A stretch of DNA of 64,000 bases from Prochlorococcus sp. AG-402-N21 (GTDB lineage Bacteria; Cyanobacteriota; Cyanobacteriia; PCC-6307; Cyanobiaceae). The stretch is taken from contig QCIW01000005.1 in the NCBI GenBank assembly GCA_003216435.1, positions 1 through 64,000 of the forward strand. Direction: 5' to 3'. The translations under genes were made by a program, and so were the position numbers. The notes beneath the pieces were generated by a model. That model was not told where the DNA came from. It was given only the letters and a program-made list of their open reading frames with translations, and ran no database searches. Shown here in pieces: positions 30,513 to 38,079 of the stretch. Position 1 is the stretch's first letter. Every line of letters begins with the position of its first letter.

Positions 30513-30629
30513 AGATTTTTTCTCTTATTGTTGTGTTTCTAATGGGTTTGGTTCAGTTCATCACAACTAATTTAATTATGCATATAAGCTTTTATTATTT
30601 AAAAAAGGAATTGATCAAGAGGCTTGGCT

Positions 30630-30839
30630 ATGAATTATGACCCAGACTTACTGGTTGAATATTTAAGTTCCCCCTCTGGCCTTGAAAATATTGTTTTGGT
30701 AATTATTTTATTTGCTATTGTTAATGTAATTTTTATTTTCTACGCAGTTAAAAATAGTTTCGGACGTATTAAAGAGGAAACAAAAAAAAGAAAGATTCAA
30801 AAGGAAAAGCTTGATAGGCTCTCTCCTAAAAAATCTTAA
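30630..30839 (+). CDS. 69-aa single-helix membrane protein
   Basis: I choose ATG 30630 (MNYDPDLLVEYLSSPSGLEN) over TTG 30624. One hydrophobic helix (IVLVIILFAIVNVIFIFYAV) is followed by a strongly basic tail (EETKKRKIQKEKLDRLSPKK). Same layout as other small membrane proteins here. It lies just after the urt operon but with its own spacer of about 117 nt. Function unknown. Confidence 0.7.
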   Translation: MNYDPDLLVEYLSSPSGLENIVLVIILFAIVNVIFIFYAVKNSFGRIKEETKKRKIQKEKLDRLSPKKS

Positions 30840-31017
30840 TTTTCAAGAGCTTCATAGATTTAAATTACCTCTGGAAATTAGAGTCTCTTTTTCTCTGGTA
30901 GCTGCATTCAAGGATGAAAGAGAGAGACTAAAGATTCATTTGAGATTAGATTTTTGGGAAAATACTCTTAAGAAACTTTTGGAAATATTGTATTGGGATT
31001 AAAGCTCGTTTTGTATC

Positions 31018-31221
31018 TCATGCAAACGCAAGTTGAACGTGATCTATTGTCCCAATTTTAGTTGAAATTTCGGCCTCTCTTTTTCTTCGAATAGTTCGCT
31101 TTGGATAGTATTTTTGAGGTCTAATACGTAGACATTGGCCAAGTCCAATAGGTGAACAAGTTGCTGAATTGCAGTCTTCTGCTCGGAAGACAGCGTAGGG
31201 AGATGCAGGAGAATTAATCAT
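31018..31221 (-). CDS. 67-aa protein, unknown function
   Basis: It begins MINSPASPYAVFRAEDCNSA and has three cysteines (residues 17, 22 and 30), in CNSATCSPIGLGQC, then a basic stretch (RIRPQKYYPKRTIRRKREAE). The clustered Cys residues could bind metal or form a disulphide. No membrane span. Upstream, 31234-31247 is a dyad with one mismatch to a cyanobacterial LexA-type box. Confidence 0.6.
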   Translation of the reverse strand: MINSPASPYAVFRAEDCNSATCSPIGLGQCLRIRPQKYYPKRTIRRKREAEISTKIGTIDHVQLAFA

Positions 31222-31394
31222 ACAACTATCGATAGTACATATATACTAATAACTGTACTTACCTGCTGTCAACACTTTTGTTGTATGGGTCCAGCTAAGA
31301 AAGCTACTTGTGGGGTAAGGAGGATAAGGCAGAACAGATATATGTAAGCTATTTCTAGAAAGTTTTCTACTCAGCTGAATTTGTTAATTAGAAC

Positions 31395-31649
31395 CTAGTG
31401 ATGGTGATGATGTTCGTGAACACTATGCTTGTTTGGCTTTTCATGATCCCCATGCTTTTCGCAAGGCATCCACTTGTTTCCCATTTTATGAGCACCTTTA
31501 CAGCCGAATTTTTTGGCGGCTTTTTCGGCCTCTATTTTGCTTTCGAAAAGAGCAGGCATCGGGCTATCTCCTTTTTGCTGTGAGCAACTTATTAGAGGCA
31601 GAGATAATCCTAATATGAAGATCATTTGAAGGAATGACTTTTTTTTCAT
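31395..31649 (-). CDS. DUF3721-type lipoprotein with His-rich tail
   Basis: The 84-aa protein has a lipoprotein signal ending LISC (Cys-22). The mature part contains MPALFESKIEAEKAAKKFGC and KGAHKMGNKWMPC, the core of the DUF3721 family of marine cyanobacteria. It ends in a run of histidines (HEHHHHH), with further His and Glu before it and Cys residues nearby. Together these suggest binding of a transition metal at the cell surface. Function is not established. The gene appears to stand alone. Confidence 0.8.
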   Translation of the reverse strand: MKKKSFLQMIFILGLSLPLISCSQQKGDSPMPALFESKIEAEKAAKKFGCKGAHKMGNKWMPCEKHGDHEKPNKHSVHEHHHHH

Positions 31650-31836
31650 GAAATTCTTCTAGTAGCTTTTGACATTATCTTAGATTTTATTCAATAGTAA
31701 TTGAACTATATTCTTTCTATGCCTTATTCAAAAAGCTTTAAAGCAAAAATGCAGATAAAATATAAATAAGAAAAATGCATCTAAGGAAAATAATGAGTAA
31801 TTTATGTTTATTTTGCTATAACTAGCGCCAATTCCC

Positions 31837-32022
31837 ATGACAGCATCAGCACCAACTAAACCAGCAGCGAAGAAAAAAGTTATACAGAATAATCAATCAT
31901 TTTATGCATCGTCACAATCAAGATTTGCCGGCTCTAAGCTTATACAGAACTTGGGTTCATCTACTGAGGGAGTTCAATTTAATTTTGCAGGTAGTTTGAG
32001 AACTGCTTATGGAAGGGACTAA
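31837..32022 (+). CDS. 61-aa basic protein, unknown function
   Basis: It starts MTASAPTKPAAKKKVIQNNQ and ends FNFAGSLRTAYGRD. Rich in Ala, Lys, Ser and Asn; probably unstructured at the N-terminus, with a more hydrophobic Gly/Phe repeat-like centre (SRFAGSKLIQNLGSS). No membrane span. It precedes two microprotein genes at 32029 and 32132 with almost no spacing, so the three probably form an operon. Confidence 0.65.
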   Translation: MTASAPTKPAAKKKVIQNNQSFYASSQSRFAGSKLIQNLGSSTEGVQFNFAGSLRTAYGRD

Positions 32023-32028
32023 TTAGAA

Positions 32029-32124
32029 ATGGACTTATTAAAAACCCTTTTAACCGTTGCAACTTGTCTCGGCATTGGATGGGCCTTAAGCAAAGGAATC
32101 ATGTTCGGCTTAACACATATTTGA
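32029..32124 (+). CDS. 31-aa membrane microprotein
   Basis: Found by direct translation: begins MDLLKTLLTVATCLGIGWAL and ends SKGIMFGLTHI. It is nearly all hydrophobic, one membrane helix. It starts 6 nt after the preceding gene and is followed 7 nt later by another small gene, so it sits in a three-gene operon. Confidence 0.6.
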   Translation: MDLLKTLLTVATCLGIGWALSKGIMFGLTHI

Positions 32125-32131
32125 AAAATGA

Positions 32132-32251
32132 ATGGAATTTCTACAGTCTCATGATTTGCATCATTTTCAACTTTGGACCCCTCTAATAGGGGGACTTATT
32201 TTGTACCTTGGACTAAGAGTTCGTATTGTAAAAGTAGAAGACGAAGAATAA
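32132..32251 (+). CDS. 39-aa membrane microprotein
   Basis: Found by direct translation: begins MEFLQSHDLHHFQLWTPLIG and ends LRVRIVKVEDEE. His-rich N-terminus, one hydrophobic helix (PLIGGLILYLGL), then a charged tail. Third gene of the 31837-32251 cluster. Layout (His-rich end, helix, charged end) resembles small thylakoid subunits, but I cannot assign it. Confidence 0.6.
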   Translation: MEFLQSHDLHHFQLWTPLIGGLILYLGLRVRIVKVEDEE

Positions 32252-32390
32252 TTGAGAGACAATTCTGCTAACTATGGAAAGTGGTTATGAATTAAATCAA
32301 AGTCACAATGGTATTTAATACGTAAAACAGGTGTACTTTTCCCAATAAGACCTAGGACTATTTCCCTATCTAACTCATTAGGGAGTTTTC

Positions 32391-32522
32391 TTAAGATTTC
32401 CCTCCAAGTGAGAAGACATTTATTCCTTTTGATTGTAAATATATTGCTCCGACTAAGCCGATCAAGTTTAATCCAATTACAAATAACCAGATTTTCCAGG
32501 GTTGGTTGTTTTTTTGCTCCAT
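32391..32522 (-). CDS. 43-aa single-helix membrane protein
   Basis: Found by direct translation: begins MEQKNNQPWKIWLFVIGLNL, continues with a hydrophobic helix (IGLVGAIYLQ) and ends SKGINVFSLGGKS. It converges on the three-gene cluster ending at 32251. The longer minus frame over the same bases (32272-32574) lacks these features and is judged a shadow. Confidence 0.7.
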   Translation of the reverse strand: MEQKNNQPWKIWLFVIGLNLIGLVGAIYLQSKGINVFSLGGKS

Positions 32523-32574
32523 ATTCAGATCTCAAGGGAGTAGTGATTTTGGATCTCTCTTCTGAGAGTACCAA

Positions 32575-33015
32575 CTATCTTTTTTTCGAATCAACCTAAC
32601 TTCTAAAATTCTTATAAAAGCCCTTGCTTGTAATATTAAGAATTCAGTTCAAGCGAATCAATTTCTTCTTTAAATAATTATAATAAATTTGAGTAAAGAT
32701 TTTCTTATTAAATCATTAATTGGTATATTACTTTTTTTGCTAGACTTAAGAATATGCTCAGAATCACTATAAAAGTATCTATATGTTAGATAAAAATTCA
32801 TTCCAGAGAGTTGAATTTGGACGAATTTGATTAAATATCTTTTAAAAAATCGAAAATGTAATTTTGATTGTATATTTAGAGGTAAATCTTCAAGAATAAT
32901 CATTTCTTATTGAATACTTTTCAATCTAGCTCTGTTTCAAAATACATGAAAAGTAGCTAAGGTTACTAAAAAAAAAGATCATTAGCCTAATATTGAATGA
33001 GTTGTAAGTGAATAA
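32575..33015. other. AT-rich spacer
   Basis: Apart from the doubtful reverse ORF at 32670-32903, nothing recognisable is present. It should include the promoter of the poly-Asp microprotein at 33016. Confidence 0.4.
32670..32903 (-). CDS. doubtful 77-aa ORF
   Basis: The frame starts MIILEDLPLNIQSKLHFRFF and is rich in Phe, Ile, Lys and Ser, with basic clusters (RYLIKF, LRKSLLKF-like). No motif, no clear ribosome site, and composition is what AT-rich noise gives. It may be a real fast-evolving gene, but I cannot separate that from chance. Confidence 0.3.
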   Translation of the reverse strand: MIILEDLPLNIQSKLHFRFFKRYLIKFVQIQLSGMNFYLTYRYFYSDSEHILKSSKKSNIPINDLIRKSLLKFIIII

Positions 33016-33153
33016 ATGAATGAATTTCAGGCAATTACTTTATCTAGCTCATTAGCATTACTTGCTATAACTTGGTTCTTCTTCGGCTTTAAAGACGATG
33101 ATGATGATGATTTTGGTCAAATGCGACCAATAATGCAACGTATTAATAATTAA
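33016..33153 (+). CDS. 45-aa membrane microprotein with poly-Asp loop
   Basis: Found by direct translation: begins MNEFQAITLSSSLALLAITW, then FFFGFK, then six consecutive Asp residues (GAC followed by five GAT codons), then FGQMRPIMQRINN. One membrane helix with a very acidic juxtamembrane cluster and a basic tail. The acidic cluster could bind a divalent cation or a basic partner. No family recognised. Confidence 0.65.
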   Translation: MNEFQAITLSSSLALLAITWFFFGFKDDDDDDFGQMRPIMQRINN

Positions 33154-33212
33154 TCCTCTAATTTGTGATATTTGTAACCAGGTTGCCATTCGTAATATGC
33201 AAATAAGGTCAA
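33150..33212 (-). CDS. possible 20-aa ORF, tyrosine-rich
   Basis: Reverse-strand TTG-started ORF with sequence MTLFAYYEWQPGYKYHKLED. The residue mix (Tyr, Trp, Pro, Gly) is unlike AT-rich noise. Its stop overlaps that of the convergent poly-Asp gene by four bases. No ribosome site is visible. It may be the tail of a decayed gene. Confidence 0.25.
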   Translation of the reverse strand: MTLFAYYEWQPGYKYHKLED

Positions 33213-33284
33213 AATAATAAATTTTGATAAAGATCTTCAGGAGCTAAAGTTATAGGTTAGTTACTATTTCTTCTAGTTTAAATT

Positions 33285-33551
33285 TTAAATTCTCCCGACT
33301 TTCTTTCTTAGGTTTTTTATAAAAGTAATTCCAACCCCTGGAATAGACATCAAGTCTTTATCTGCCGCTGCAATTATCGCTTCTGGAGTCTTGTAGCCTG
33401 CATCAAAAAAAACTTTACAGTTTTTAATCCCGATTCCAGGAAGTGTTGTTAGGTTTTCACATTTTTCTGAATCTTCAATATTCTTACTTTCTTTCTTGAA
33501 GAATAGAATTAACTTTGATTTCAGGAGTGAAAACTTTGTACGAATAGTCAT
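33285..33551 (-). CDS. helix-hairpin-helix protein
   Basis: I choose ATG 33551 (88 aa, MTIRTKFSLLKSKLILFFKK); the frame is open to 33572. The C-terminal 50 residues hold two helix-hairpin-helix motifs, LTTLPGIGIKNCKVFFDAGY and LMSIPGVGITFIKNLRKKVG, the pattern of non-specific DNA-binding (HhH2) or DUF4332-like domains. It probably binds DNA or nucleotide-bound partners. No neighbouring DNA-repair gene supports a narrower role. Confidence 0.75.
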   Translation of the reverse strand: MTIRTKFSLLKSKLILFFKKESKNIEDSEKCENLTTLPGIGIKNCKVFFDAGYKTPEAIIAAADKDLMSIPGVGITFIKNLRKKVGRI

Positions 33552-33846
33552 GAAGATACATATCTTTATCATACTTAGTATTACTTTTTATTTGTAAAAA
33601 GCAAACTTTCCCAAGTTTTGAATATCATCATTAAGACTAATTGGTATAAGCTAGTACAGAATAAGGCACATAGAATCTAAGTGATCTTCTTAATATTCAA
33701 AAGTTAAATGATAAGTAGGGGGCGGAAGTATTTTAGATATGATTTGCTATCGGCGAAGTTCAAAAGGACACCTATTAAAAAGGTAACAATATAGAAAATA
33801 TATAGACATCGATTCAAGTCAACTTTGTTAGTATTTTCACCATGAT

Positions 33847-34029
33847 TTATCCTTTGCATCCAACATCCTCACTTGCTTTGCAATGATGAGGTTTGTAGTT
33901 ATGGACCATTTCTTGAGGTATGAAATCATAAATATCGATTGGAAAGTTATAAGAAATTCCGCCAGCAATTGTTGTTAAAAAAATTAAACATACACATTTT
34001 GACCTTTTATTTAAGATTGAGAAGCCCAT
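33847..34029 (-). CDS. small possibly exported protein, unknown function
   Basis: 60-aa ORF starting MGFSILNKRSKCVCLIFLTT, with a short hydrophobic segment that may be a signal peptide, then FPIDIYDFIPQEMVHNYKPH and four Cys in total, two near the C-terminus. AAAGGA lies immediately before the ATG, closer than usual. It is the gene downstream of the CRP-family regulator on the same strand, 26 nt after its stop. Composition is plausible, but evidence is modest. Confidence 0.45.
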   Translation of the reverse strand: MGFSILNKRSKCVCLIFLTTIAGGISYNFPIDIYDFIPQEMVHNYKPHHCKASEDVGCKG

Positions 34030-34055
34030 TTCCTTTTAATAAATCATGAGAGATT

Positions 34056-34706
34056 TTAACTCAAAGATTTGGTAAGATTTTTCTGATCAAAGATCATTAT
34101 TTTTTGGTTGTCAATCTTTAAATAGCCGGAATTTCTTAACTCACCTAATAGACGACAAACGGTACCTCGTGTAGATCCAATTGATTTTGCAATTTCATGG
34201 TGAGAAAGAGTGAGATCAATAGTTATACCTTTCGATTCTTGAATTCCAAAGTCCTTGCAAAGAATCAAAAGAAAACCAACTAATCGAGAAGGTGTATCTG
34301 GCTGAGCCAATGTTTCAATCATGGCCTCAGCATGCAAGATACGACTAGATAACCCTTCAAGTAAAGTCAATCTAAGATCTCTATCGAGTTCTATTGCGTT
34401 TTTTGCTGAGGATATAGGTGCAGCATCCATTTCCACCTGTGTTAAAGCGGTAAGAAGATAACTCTTTTTTGATTGGTGTTCATTCAAAAGAGAGGTGATA
34501 CCAATAAGACAATTCTCTTTTAACAAACTAATTGTTGTTTCTTCTCCAGATTGGCATATTCGTGATAAGCGAACGACTCCCTTTTTAATTAGGTAAATTT
34601 TTTTTGCACGTTCTCCAGATAAAAAGATTACTCTTGATTTATCTAATCTCTCACTATCCGCACCTTTTAAGGATTTAAATGTTTTTAAGAGTATTTTGGA
34701 ATTCAA
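34056..34706 (-). CDS. CRP/FNR-family transcriptional regulator
   Basis: The 216-aa protein has the cyclic-nucleotide-binding-like beta-roll at about 20-110 (VIFLSGERAKKIYLIKKGVV) and a C-terminal helix-turn-helix near 165-200 (LSHHEIAKSIGSTRGTVCRLLGELRNSGYL). This places it beside NtcA and PtrA in the family, but the N-terminus is unlike NtcA, so it is a second paralogue. The effector and targets are unknown. It lies just downstream of a ferredoxin on the same strand, 36 nt apart, so the two may be co-transcribed, hinting at redox or nutrient sensing. Confidence 0.9.
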   Translation of the reverse strand: MNSKILLKTFKSLKGADSERLDKSRVIFLSGERAKKIYLIKKGVVRLSRICQSGEETTISLLKENCLIGITSLLNEHQSKKSYLLTALTQVEMDAAPISSAKNAIELDRDLRLTLLEGLSSRILHAEAMIETLAQPDTPSRLVGFLLILCKDFGIQESKGITIDLTLSHHEIAKSIGSTRGTVCRLLGELRNSGYLKIDNQKIMIFDQKNLTKSLS

Positions 34707-34742
34707 AGTGATTGTTAAATACAGTTGAAGAGGGTTTAATTA

Positions 34743-35054
34743 TTATCGTTGTTCCCAGACGACATCAAATTGATTGGCAACTAAGTACAAATTTGACTTA
34801 GGAAATGCCTGACATAGAAGAACATAACCTTCTTCTTGAAGTTCACTTCGGAGACCCATTGCATCCATATCTACTGAACCTTCTTTTAATAACGCAGCAC
34901 ATGTACAACACATTCCAACAAGACAAGAACTTGGTAATTCCACACCTGCATCAGTAGCAGCTTCTAATACTGTCTGATCAGACCTGCAGCTAAAATTTTT
35001 TTGAACTTGGTCAATCTCAATATTGATTTTAAATACAGAATTAGACATTTTCAT
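34743..35054 (-). CDS. plant-type [2Fe-2S] ferredoxin
   Basis: The 103-aa protein has the cluster motif CLVGMCCTC (CX4CX2C, about 43-51) plus a fourth Cys in VLLCQAF near 79. The fold matches photosynthetic ferredoxins, but the acidic N-terminal loop and CCTC variant differ from the main PetF, so it is a divergent paralogue, perhaps for a specific acceptor. It is preceded by the DUF3764 gene and followed by the CRP-family regulator on the same strand. Confidence 0.9.
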   Translation of the reverse strand: MKMSNSVFKINIEIDQVQKNFSCRSDQTVLEAATDAGVELPSSCLVGMCCTCAALLKEGSVDMDAMGLRSELQEEGYVLLCQAFPKSNLYLVANQFDVVWEQR

Positions 35055-35149
35055 CCAGACGAATCAAGTCCATAATGCCTTATTTGTTACACATAAAGAA
35101 AGCTTTCTATACAAAGAGCTATTTCACTTTCGCTGCAATCAGTTTGAAC

Positions 35150-35428
35150 TTAGTTGGCCAAGTAACTTGTGATAACAGTCGAATCATAAATATGGCCTCC
35201 AGCTTCAATCATTTCTCTTGCCCCTTCAAACATTGCTTTTGCTGCTCCTTCTTCTGCTTGATGGATGACTATAACTGACTGAGGATCATCCTTATTTATT
35301 CCTCTATATAAGGTTTTTATTCCGGCCTCTTGATGCATTTTGGCTGCTTCGGGACTATCAAACAATGCAGCCCATTTTTCAAAATGAACAGAAATCCTGA
35401 AGGTGAATGTAGTTGTTTCAATTGTCAT
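35150..35428 (-). CDS. DUF3764-type protein
   Basis: The 92-aa protein reads like a dimeric alpha-beta-barrel domain: FTFRISVHFEKWAALFDSPE, then TLYRGINKDDPQSVIVIHQA, then MFEGAREMIEAGGHIYDSTV. I recognise the DUF3764 family of marine picocyanobacteria, of unknown function. It is the first of three same-strand genes (this, the ferredoxin, the CRP regulator), with a spacer of about 95 nt to the ferredoxin. Confidence 0.8.
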   Translation of the reverse strand: MTIETTTFTFRISVHFEKWAALFDSPEAAKMHQEAGIKTLYRGINKDDPQSVIVIHQAEEGAAKAMFEGAREMIEAGGHIYDSTVITSYLAN

Positions 35429-35530
35429 TCGAAAAAATGCTAAATGCCAGCAAAGTTTGTTTACGAATTATATGTGTCTATTAGAAACAATGTGATTTAA
35501 ACCCAAGTGCAAGAAAATTGCTCTATTAAT

Positions 35531-35680
35531 TTATTTACTTAGAGGAATGTCAACTCTAGAAGCTTGTTTTTCGATCTCTTCAATAAAACTAGATAATGCT
35601 GATTGAGAAAAAGTCTCAAGAATCTCCCAATCCATTTCGACAGGTAAATTGATTTTTCCATTACTCGAGTGCTCTTCCAT
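35531..35680 (-). CDS. 49-aa acidic protein, unknown function
   Basis: Found by direct translation: begins MEEHSSNGKINLPVEMDWEI and ends EEIEKQASRVDIPLSK. Likely a soluble helical domain; the LPVEMDWEILETFSQSALSS stretch is amphipathic. No signal or membrane span. It is upstream of the DUF3764 gene on the same strand, with a 102-nt spacer. Confidence 0.6.
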   Translation of the reverse strand: MEEHSSNGKINLPVEMDWEILETFSQSALSSFIEEIEKQASRVDIPLSK

Positions 35681-36261
35681 CAAATTTGTAATTTTTTATA
35701 AGAGCAAAATTACTCTATTTTTTATGCAATGCAACCAAAGAAAATTTATAGGCAGTCAAAAAAGTACCTATTGATACCTTTGTGAGCATGAAAGAAGTTA
35801 AAAAAGACTGACTAATTAAGCTCCCTAGAGGAAACTGAAGCCAGGAGGTACGGATTGATACTTTTCCACAATTATTGTTTTTCTCTGACAAGGTCAAAAG
35901 ATTATGACAATTACAAAGAGATGCATTCCTTTATACACTGATCCTGAGATCCATTGGGATACTTGACTTTTTGCTCTCTCCCCAATCATGTAATTAATCC
36001 ACTTATTACTTTGTCACTAGCAAGGATCATTCCATCCAATACTAATGCTGGGTGTGAAAATGTGGAAAACTCTGGCTTAGAATTATGTTCAGCATCAATG
36101 CCTTGTAGAAAAGTCGATTTTAAATCCTCAATTTGTTTTTGCGCTTTGAAGCTGAGGTGGGTATTTATTGAAAAATAGATTTGCTTTCTCTTTCGACGAT
36201 TTAGAGAAAATGGGTATAAAAAATGTAACTGTGTAAATTAGAAAAATAGAATGTAATCTCT
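35681..36261. other. spacer with a start-less reading frame
   Basis: No standard gene found. On the minus strand, 35986-36168 is a 60-codon open frame that reads like protein (for example AQKQIEDLKSTFLQGIDAEH, then FSHPALVLDGMILASDK) but has ATA where the ATG should be. It may be a decayed gene or use a rare start. See findings. Confidence 0.35.
35986..36168 (-). pseudogene. possible small gene lacking a standard start
   Basis: The 60-codon frame runs from an ATA (where NTHLSFKAQK would follow Met) to TGA. Internal sequence is protein-like and includes GIDAEH, SKPEF, HPALVLDG and ASDKVISG. No ATG, GTG or TTG lies in frame upstream before a stop. A point mutation ATG to ATA would explain it; a sequence error or a non-standard start is also possible. 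Confidence 0.35.
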
Positions 36262-36405
36262 ATGGACAAAAAGCAAAAAAAAGAAAAAAAAGAGGTGGAA
36301 TCAGAAAGGTCAAATAAGCTGATCTTAGGTGGTGTTATTACAGCAATCGCTTCCATAGCTTTGCTGATTTATATTGTCAGCTCCAAAATCCTCTATTTAA
36401 GTTAA
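36262..36405 (+). CDS. 47-aa single-helix membrane protein
   Basis: Found by direct translation. A very basic N-terminus (MDKKQKKEKKEVESERSNK) is followed by one membrane helix (LILGGVITAIASIALLIYIV). Same charge-then-helix plan, reversed, as the neighbouring microproteins. It begins 93 nt downstream of the start-less reading frame on the other strand. Function unknown. Confidence 0.65.
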   Translation: MDKKQKKEKKEVESERSNKLILGGVITAIASIALLIYIVSSKILYLS

Positions 36406-36640
36406 ATAGTTTTGACTCATTTCATTCTAAACTCCTTTGAGATTCTGGCAGCTTTTTTATTTTTCACTTGTCTGGGCAAGGAAAATCCCACTTAGATATG
36501 TATTAGGTAATACCCTTCAAGATATACCAATATATATAAATATCCTTTGTATAAATTTTATTAGCTAGACTTTGTAGTCGATTTAGCTGAATTGATCACT
36601 TTATGTAGATAAGTTTGAATTAACCTATATTTGATTTCTT

Positions 36641-36787
36641 ATGAAAGAAAAAATCACCACATGGCTGTCTGAAAACTTTAAACCTGACGAGGCTGAAAAG
36701 TACAACGGATGGGCTGCAATGTTGGGTATCGTTTCTGGTGTTGGTGCTTATGCAGTAACAGGTCAACTTATTCCTGGGATCTTTTAG
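36641..36787 (+). CDS. hli: high-light-inducible protein (Hli)
   Basis: The 48-aa protein has a short polar N-terminus (MKEKITTWLSENFKPDEAEK) and the Hli helix YNGWAAMLGIVSGVGAYAVT, ending QLIPGIF. It is close to the Hli at 12961-13068, which has only 35 aa; the N-terminal 13 residues are the main difference. A strong terminator follows at once, so it is a single-gene unit. Likely pigment-binding and stress-induced, as for the family. Confidence 0.93.
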   Translation: MKEKITTWLSENFKPDEAEKYNGWAAMLGIVSGVGAYAVTGQLIPGIF

Positions 36788-36810
36788 CCCGATTTTACTC
36801 CAATGTTTTT

Positions 36811-36836
36811 GAGGGCCATATGTCGGCCCTTTTTTC
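36811..36836 (+). terminator. hli terminator
   Basis: AGGGCC (36812-36817) pairs with GGCCCT (36825-36830) around ATATGTC, directly followed by TTTTTT. It lies 24 nt after the hli stop codon. A classical intrinsic terminator. Confidence 0.93.
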
Positions 36837-37419
36837 GTGTTGCGATATCTACCTAATTCTTATCTATAGATTCTTTTGGTTTAAATTATTGATTCAGTTT
36901 TCTAATTATCATTTAAATTTAGGAGGGTAAATCCAAAATTAACACTAGAACACTAGAACACTTAGATAATTATTTTATAGCAACTAACTATATTTAAATT
37001 TATATAAATGAATAGCTCTTTTGCCTGTGAGAAGAAGGAGAGACCTATAAATCTGGCAGAAATTTTAAATTGATTCTGTTATATTTAATAAAAGTGTTTA
37101 AAACCTTTTTTCGTAGTTATAAAAACTACTAAATAGAAATTTATATTCGCTTTGATCTCCAGCCGTACCTTTCTGCAAATACATCAAAAATATTTTGCCA
37201 ATGATTAATTATGGCCAATCATAAGGAAGCATATCTACCTTCTACTAGTAAAATCTAGATATGCTTTTAATGATATCTCTACTTAGAGCTATCTAATACG
37301 TATAGCTAAGGAAAGTAAGTCTTCTGTAAGCCTATCAAGAAGTTGATCTGAAATATTTTGTTCACAATGAACAGCAGGAAGCTGAGAACCGACTAAAAAA
37401 TAGTAACTTTAATTGTTCG
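36837..37419. other. long AT-rich spacer with a hairpin
   Basis: No firm gene. Minor items: a 21-codon ORF at 37008 on the plus strand; a 25-codon TTG-started minus ORF at 37141-37218 ending in IFDVFAERYGWRSKRI; and a perfect 11-bp inverted repeat, AAGCATATCTA (37227-37237) with TAGATATGCTT (37256-37266). The hairpin lacks a long T run. These may be remnants of decayed small genes. Confidence 0.4.
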
Positions 37420-37605
37420 ATGCTTTCTACTGCTACTCGAATTCGTGTTCAAGAGATTATTTGTCGCATTGAAAGACAGGAAAAAGTCGAACTATCTGAA
37501 AGAATCTATTTGAGTAAAATAGCATCAGTCTCAATTATTGTTAGAGGATGGTTGAATAAGGGGTTAGGTTCTGAAGCATTAAACATAGACCAAGATATTT
37601 ATTAG
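37420..37605 (+). CDS. 61-aa conserved-type protein, unknown function
   Basis: It begins MLSTATRIRVQEIICRIERQ, then EKVELSERIYLSKIASVSII, ending GLGSEALNIDQDIY. I recognise the pattern (STATRxRVxxI-xRI) from short proteins found repeatedly in Prochlorococcus and marine Synechococcus, of unknown function. Helical and soluble. It stands alone between long spacers. Confidence 0.7.
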   Translation: MLSTATRIRVQEIICRIERQEKVELSERIYLSKIASVSIIVRGWLNKGLGSEALNIDQDIY

Positions 37606-37687
37606 AATGACTATTTGTGAAAGAAAATGTATATCTATATACAGATAGATAGCTTTTATTATTGTTTAATTAAAAAAAAACTATCAG

Positions 37688-37921
37688 ATGGCAGAAGAAG
37701 CAGGGACAAAAGAATGTGATGTTTTTATTGATAGTAAGAATAAGATCGAAAAAATCTTGTATAGACTTAGTTCAATTGATAATACCGAGCATATCTGCAG
37801 TCAGTTGAAATCTTCTTATAAGCTTATAGATGGTATGCATGAATTAAAAAAAATAAGAGTTAAGAAATCTAGAATAAATAGGATTAAAAATGATAAAAGT
37901 TTATCTATCATGAAGACTTAG
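37688..37921 (+). CDS. 77-aa basic helical protein, unknown function
   Basis: It begins MAEEAGTKECDVFIDSKNKI and becomes strongly basic towards the end (KKIRVKKSRINRIKNDK). Two Cys occur, in KECDV and HICSQL. Likely helical and possibly nucleic-acid binding because of the Lys/Arg tail. No family recognised. The leader is A-rich with no clear Shine-Dalgarno. Confidence 0.55.
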   Translation: MAEEAGTKECDVFIDSKNKIEKILYRLSSIDNTEHICSQLKSSYKLIDGMHELKKIRVKKSRINRIKNDKSLSIMKT

Positions 37922-38079
37922 ATTTAAAAACTTTTATTCCATTTGAAGTTCATATTGATCAGTTTGAGCTGCTTTCATCAAAGTATATGGATTAATTCAA
38001 GATAGAATTATTTCTGTGTATTTAACGACATTGGCTATTATTCTTATGGAGTATAGTAATTCAATTAAATATAATTGAA

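Noticed and set aside
30811-31002. 63-codon plus-strand frame overlapping the end of the 69-aa membrane gene
   Set aside because: TTG start within a known gene, no ribosome site, no motif; likely a chance frame.
32272-32574. 100-codon minus-strand frame
   Set aside because: The same DNA in another minus frame gives a clean 43-aa membrane protein (32391-32522) with better start and composition.
35715-35897. 60-codon minus-strand frame
   Set aside because: TTG start without ribosome site; no motif and composition like AT-rich noise.
35954-36178. 74-codon plus-strand frame
   Set aside because: Antisense to the more protein-like minus frame at 35986-36168; many Cys and Ser with no pattern.
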